From the NCBI GenBank assembly GCA_903926605.1, contig CAIYJV010000215.1:1-42114 (forward strand): DNA of 42,114 bases. The letters run 5' to 3'. Each line of letters begins with the position of its first letter. The first letter of the stretch is position 1. Positions 42,058 through 42,114 of this stretch are shown here, piece by piece. Below the pieces are notes generated by a model. The model made no database searches. It was not told the DNA's origin and was given only the letters and a program-made list of their open reading frames with translations. Position numbers and translations under genes: made by a program. Origin of the DNA: an uncultured Bacteroidota bacterium (GTDB lineage: Bacteria > Bacteroidota > Bacteroidia > Chitinophagales > Chitinophagaceae).

Positions 42058-42103
42058 ATCCACTGGCGCGGGTATTACGCAAGGAATATACGCGCCAGTG
42101 GAT
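42058..42103. repeat. Perfect 13-bp inverted repeat
   Basis: ATCCACTGGCGCG (42058-42070), a 20-nt spacer, and the exact complement CGCGCCAGTGGAT (42091-42103). It is GC-rich in AT-rich surroundings. No T-run follows, so it is not a typical terminator; an operator, RNA leader hairpin or mobile-element end are options. Confidence 0.6.
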
Positions 42104-42114
42104 TATAATGCAGT

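Overview
The window looks like chromosome from a member of the Bacteroidota, probably a Chitinophagaceae/Sphingobacteriia-type bacterium. The grounds are a gliding-motility gldC, an M1 peptidase with a type IX secretion sorting tail, DUF4836 and DUF3127 proteins, many lipoproteins, tRNA genes without encoded CCA, and repeated matches to the Bacteroidota promoter (TTTG, about 19 nt, TAnnTTTG). No rRNA, CRISPR array or complete insertion sequence was seen.

Layout. 1-9347: envelope and stress genes: psd, a small membrane protein with lpxB, oxyR, a GNAT acetyltransferase, an ALDH8-type aldehyde dehydrogenase, a tandem universal stress protein, and an AlgI/AlgJ-like polysaccharide O-acetylation pair. 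9595-13860: tRNA-His, an OB-fold DUF3127 protein overlapping a DUF4836 lipoprotein gene, a beta-propeller-like lipoprotein and two small membrane proteins. 14067-18781: a PaaE-type flavin/iron-sulfur reductase, an EGF-like lipoprotein and a four-gene 2-oxoacid:ferredoxin oxidoreductase operon (ferredoxin, alpha, beta, gamma). 19005-24882: a cysteine-rich CWC protein, a repeat-bearing gap, a cytochrome c lipoprotein, recG, gldC and a NatAB-like ABC exporter. 25112-32422: a six-PAS histidine kinase with its single-domain response regulator, aspartate kinase, a RimJ/RimL-type acetyltransferase, a 54-aa lipoprotein and kbl. 32497-39043: the secreted M1 peptidase, waaA/kdtA, rluE-like pseudouridine synthase, adk, obg (TTG start) and a rhodanese.

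39218-42114 is different. After tRNA-Lys and its terminator the DNA becomes visibly AT-rich. It holds two orphan lipoproteins, a 50-aa serine-recombinase HTH fragment, a UPF0303 haem-degrading-fold protein whose signal peptide is cut by an in-frame amber codon, and three copies of a long GC-rich, hairpin-forming repeat that sit at the 3' ends of the accessory ORFs. This tRNA-adjacent, repeat-bounded stretch is the best candidate for something undescribed, possibly a small mobile or cassette-like island.

The genes mostly belong to separate small units: lipid A/LPS assembly (lpxB, waaA), phospholipid synthesis (psd), ferredoxin-linked 2-oxoacid oxidation, oxidative-stress sensing (oxyR) and cell-surface export. 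All functional calls rest on motif reading; no database search was run.
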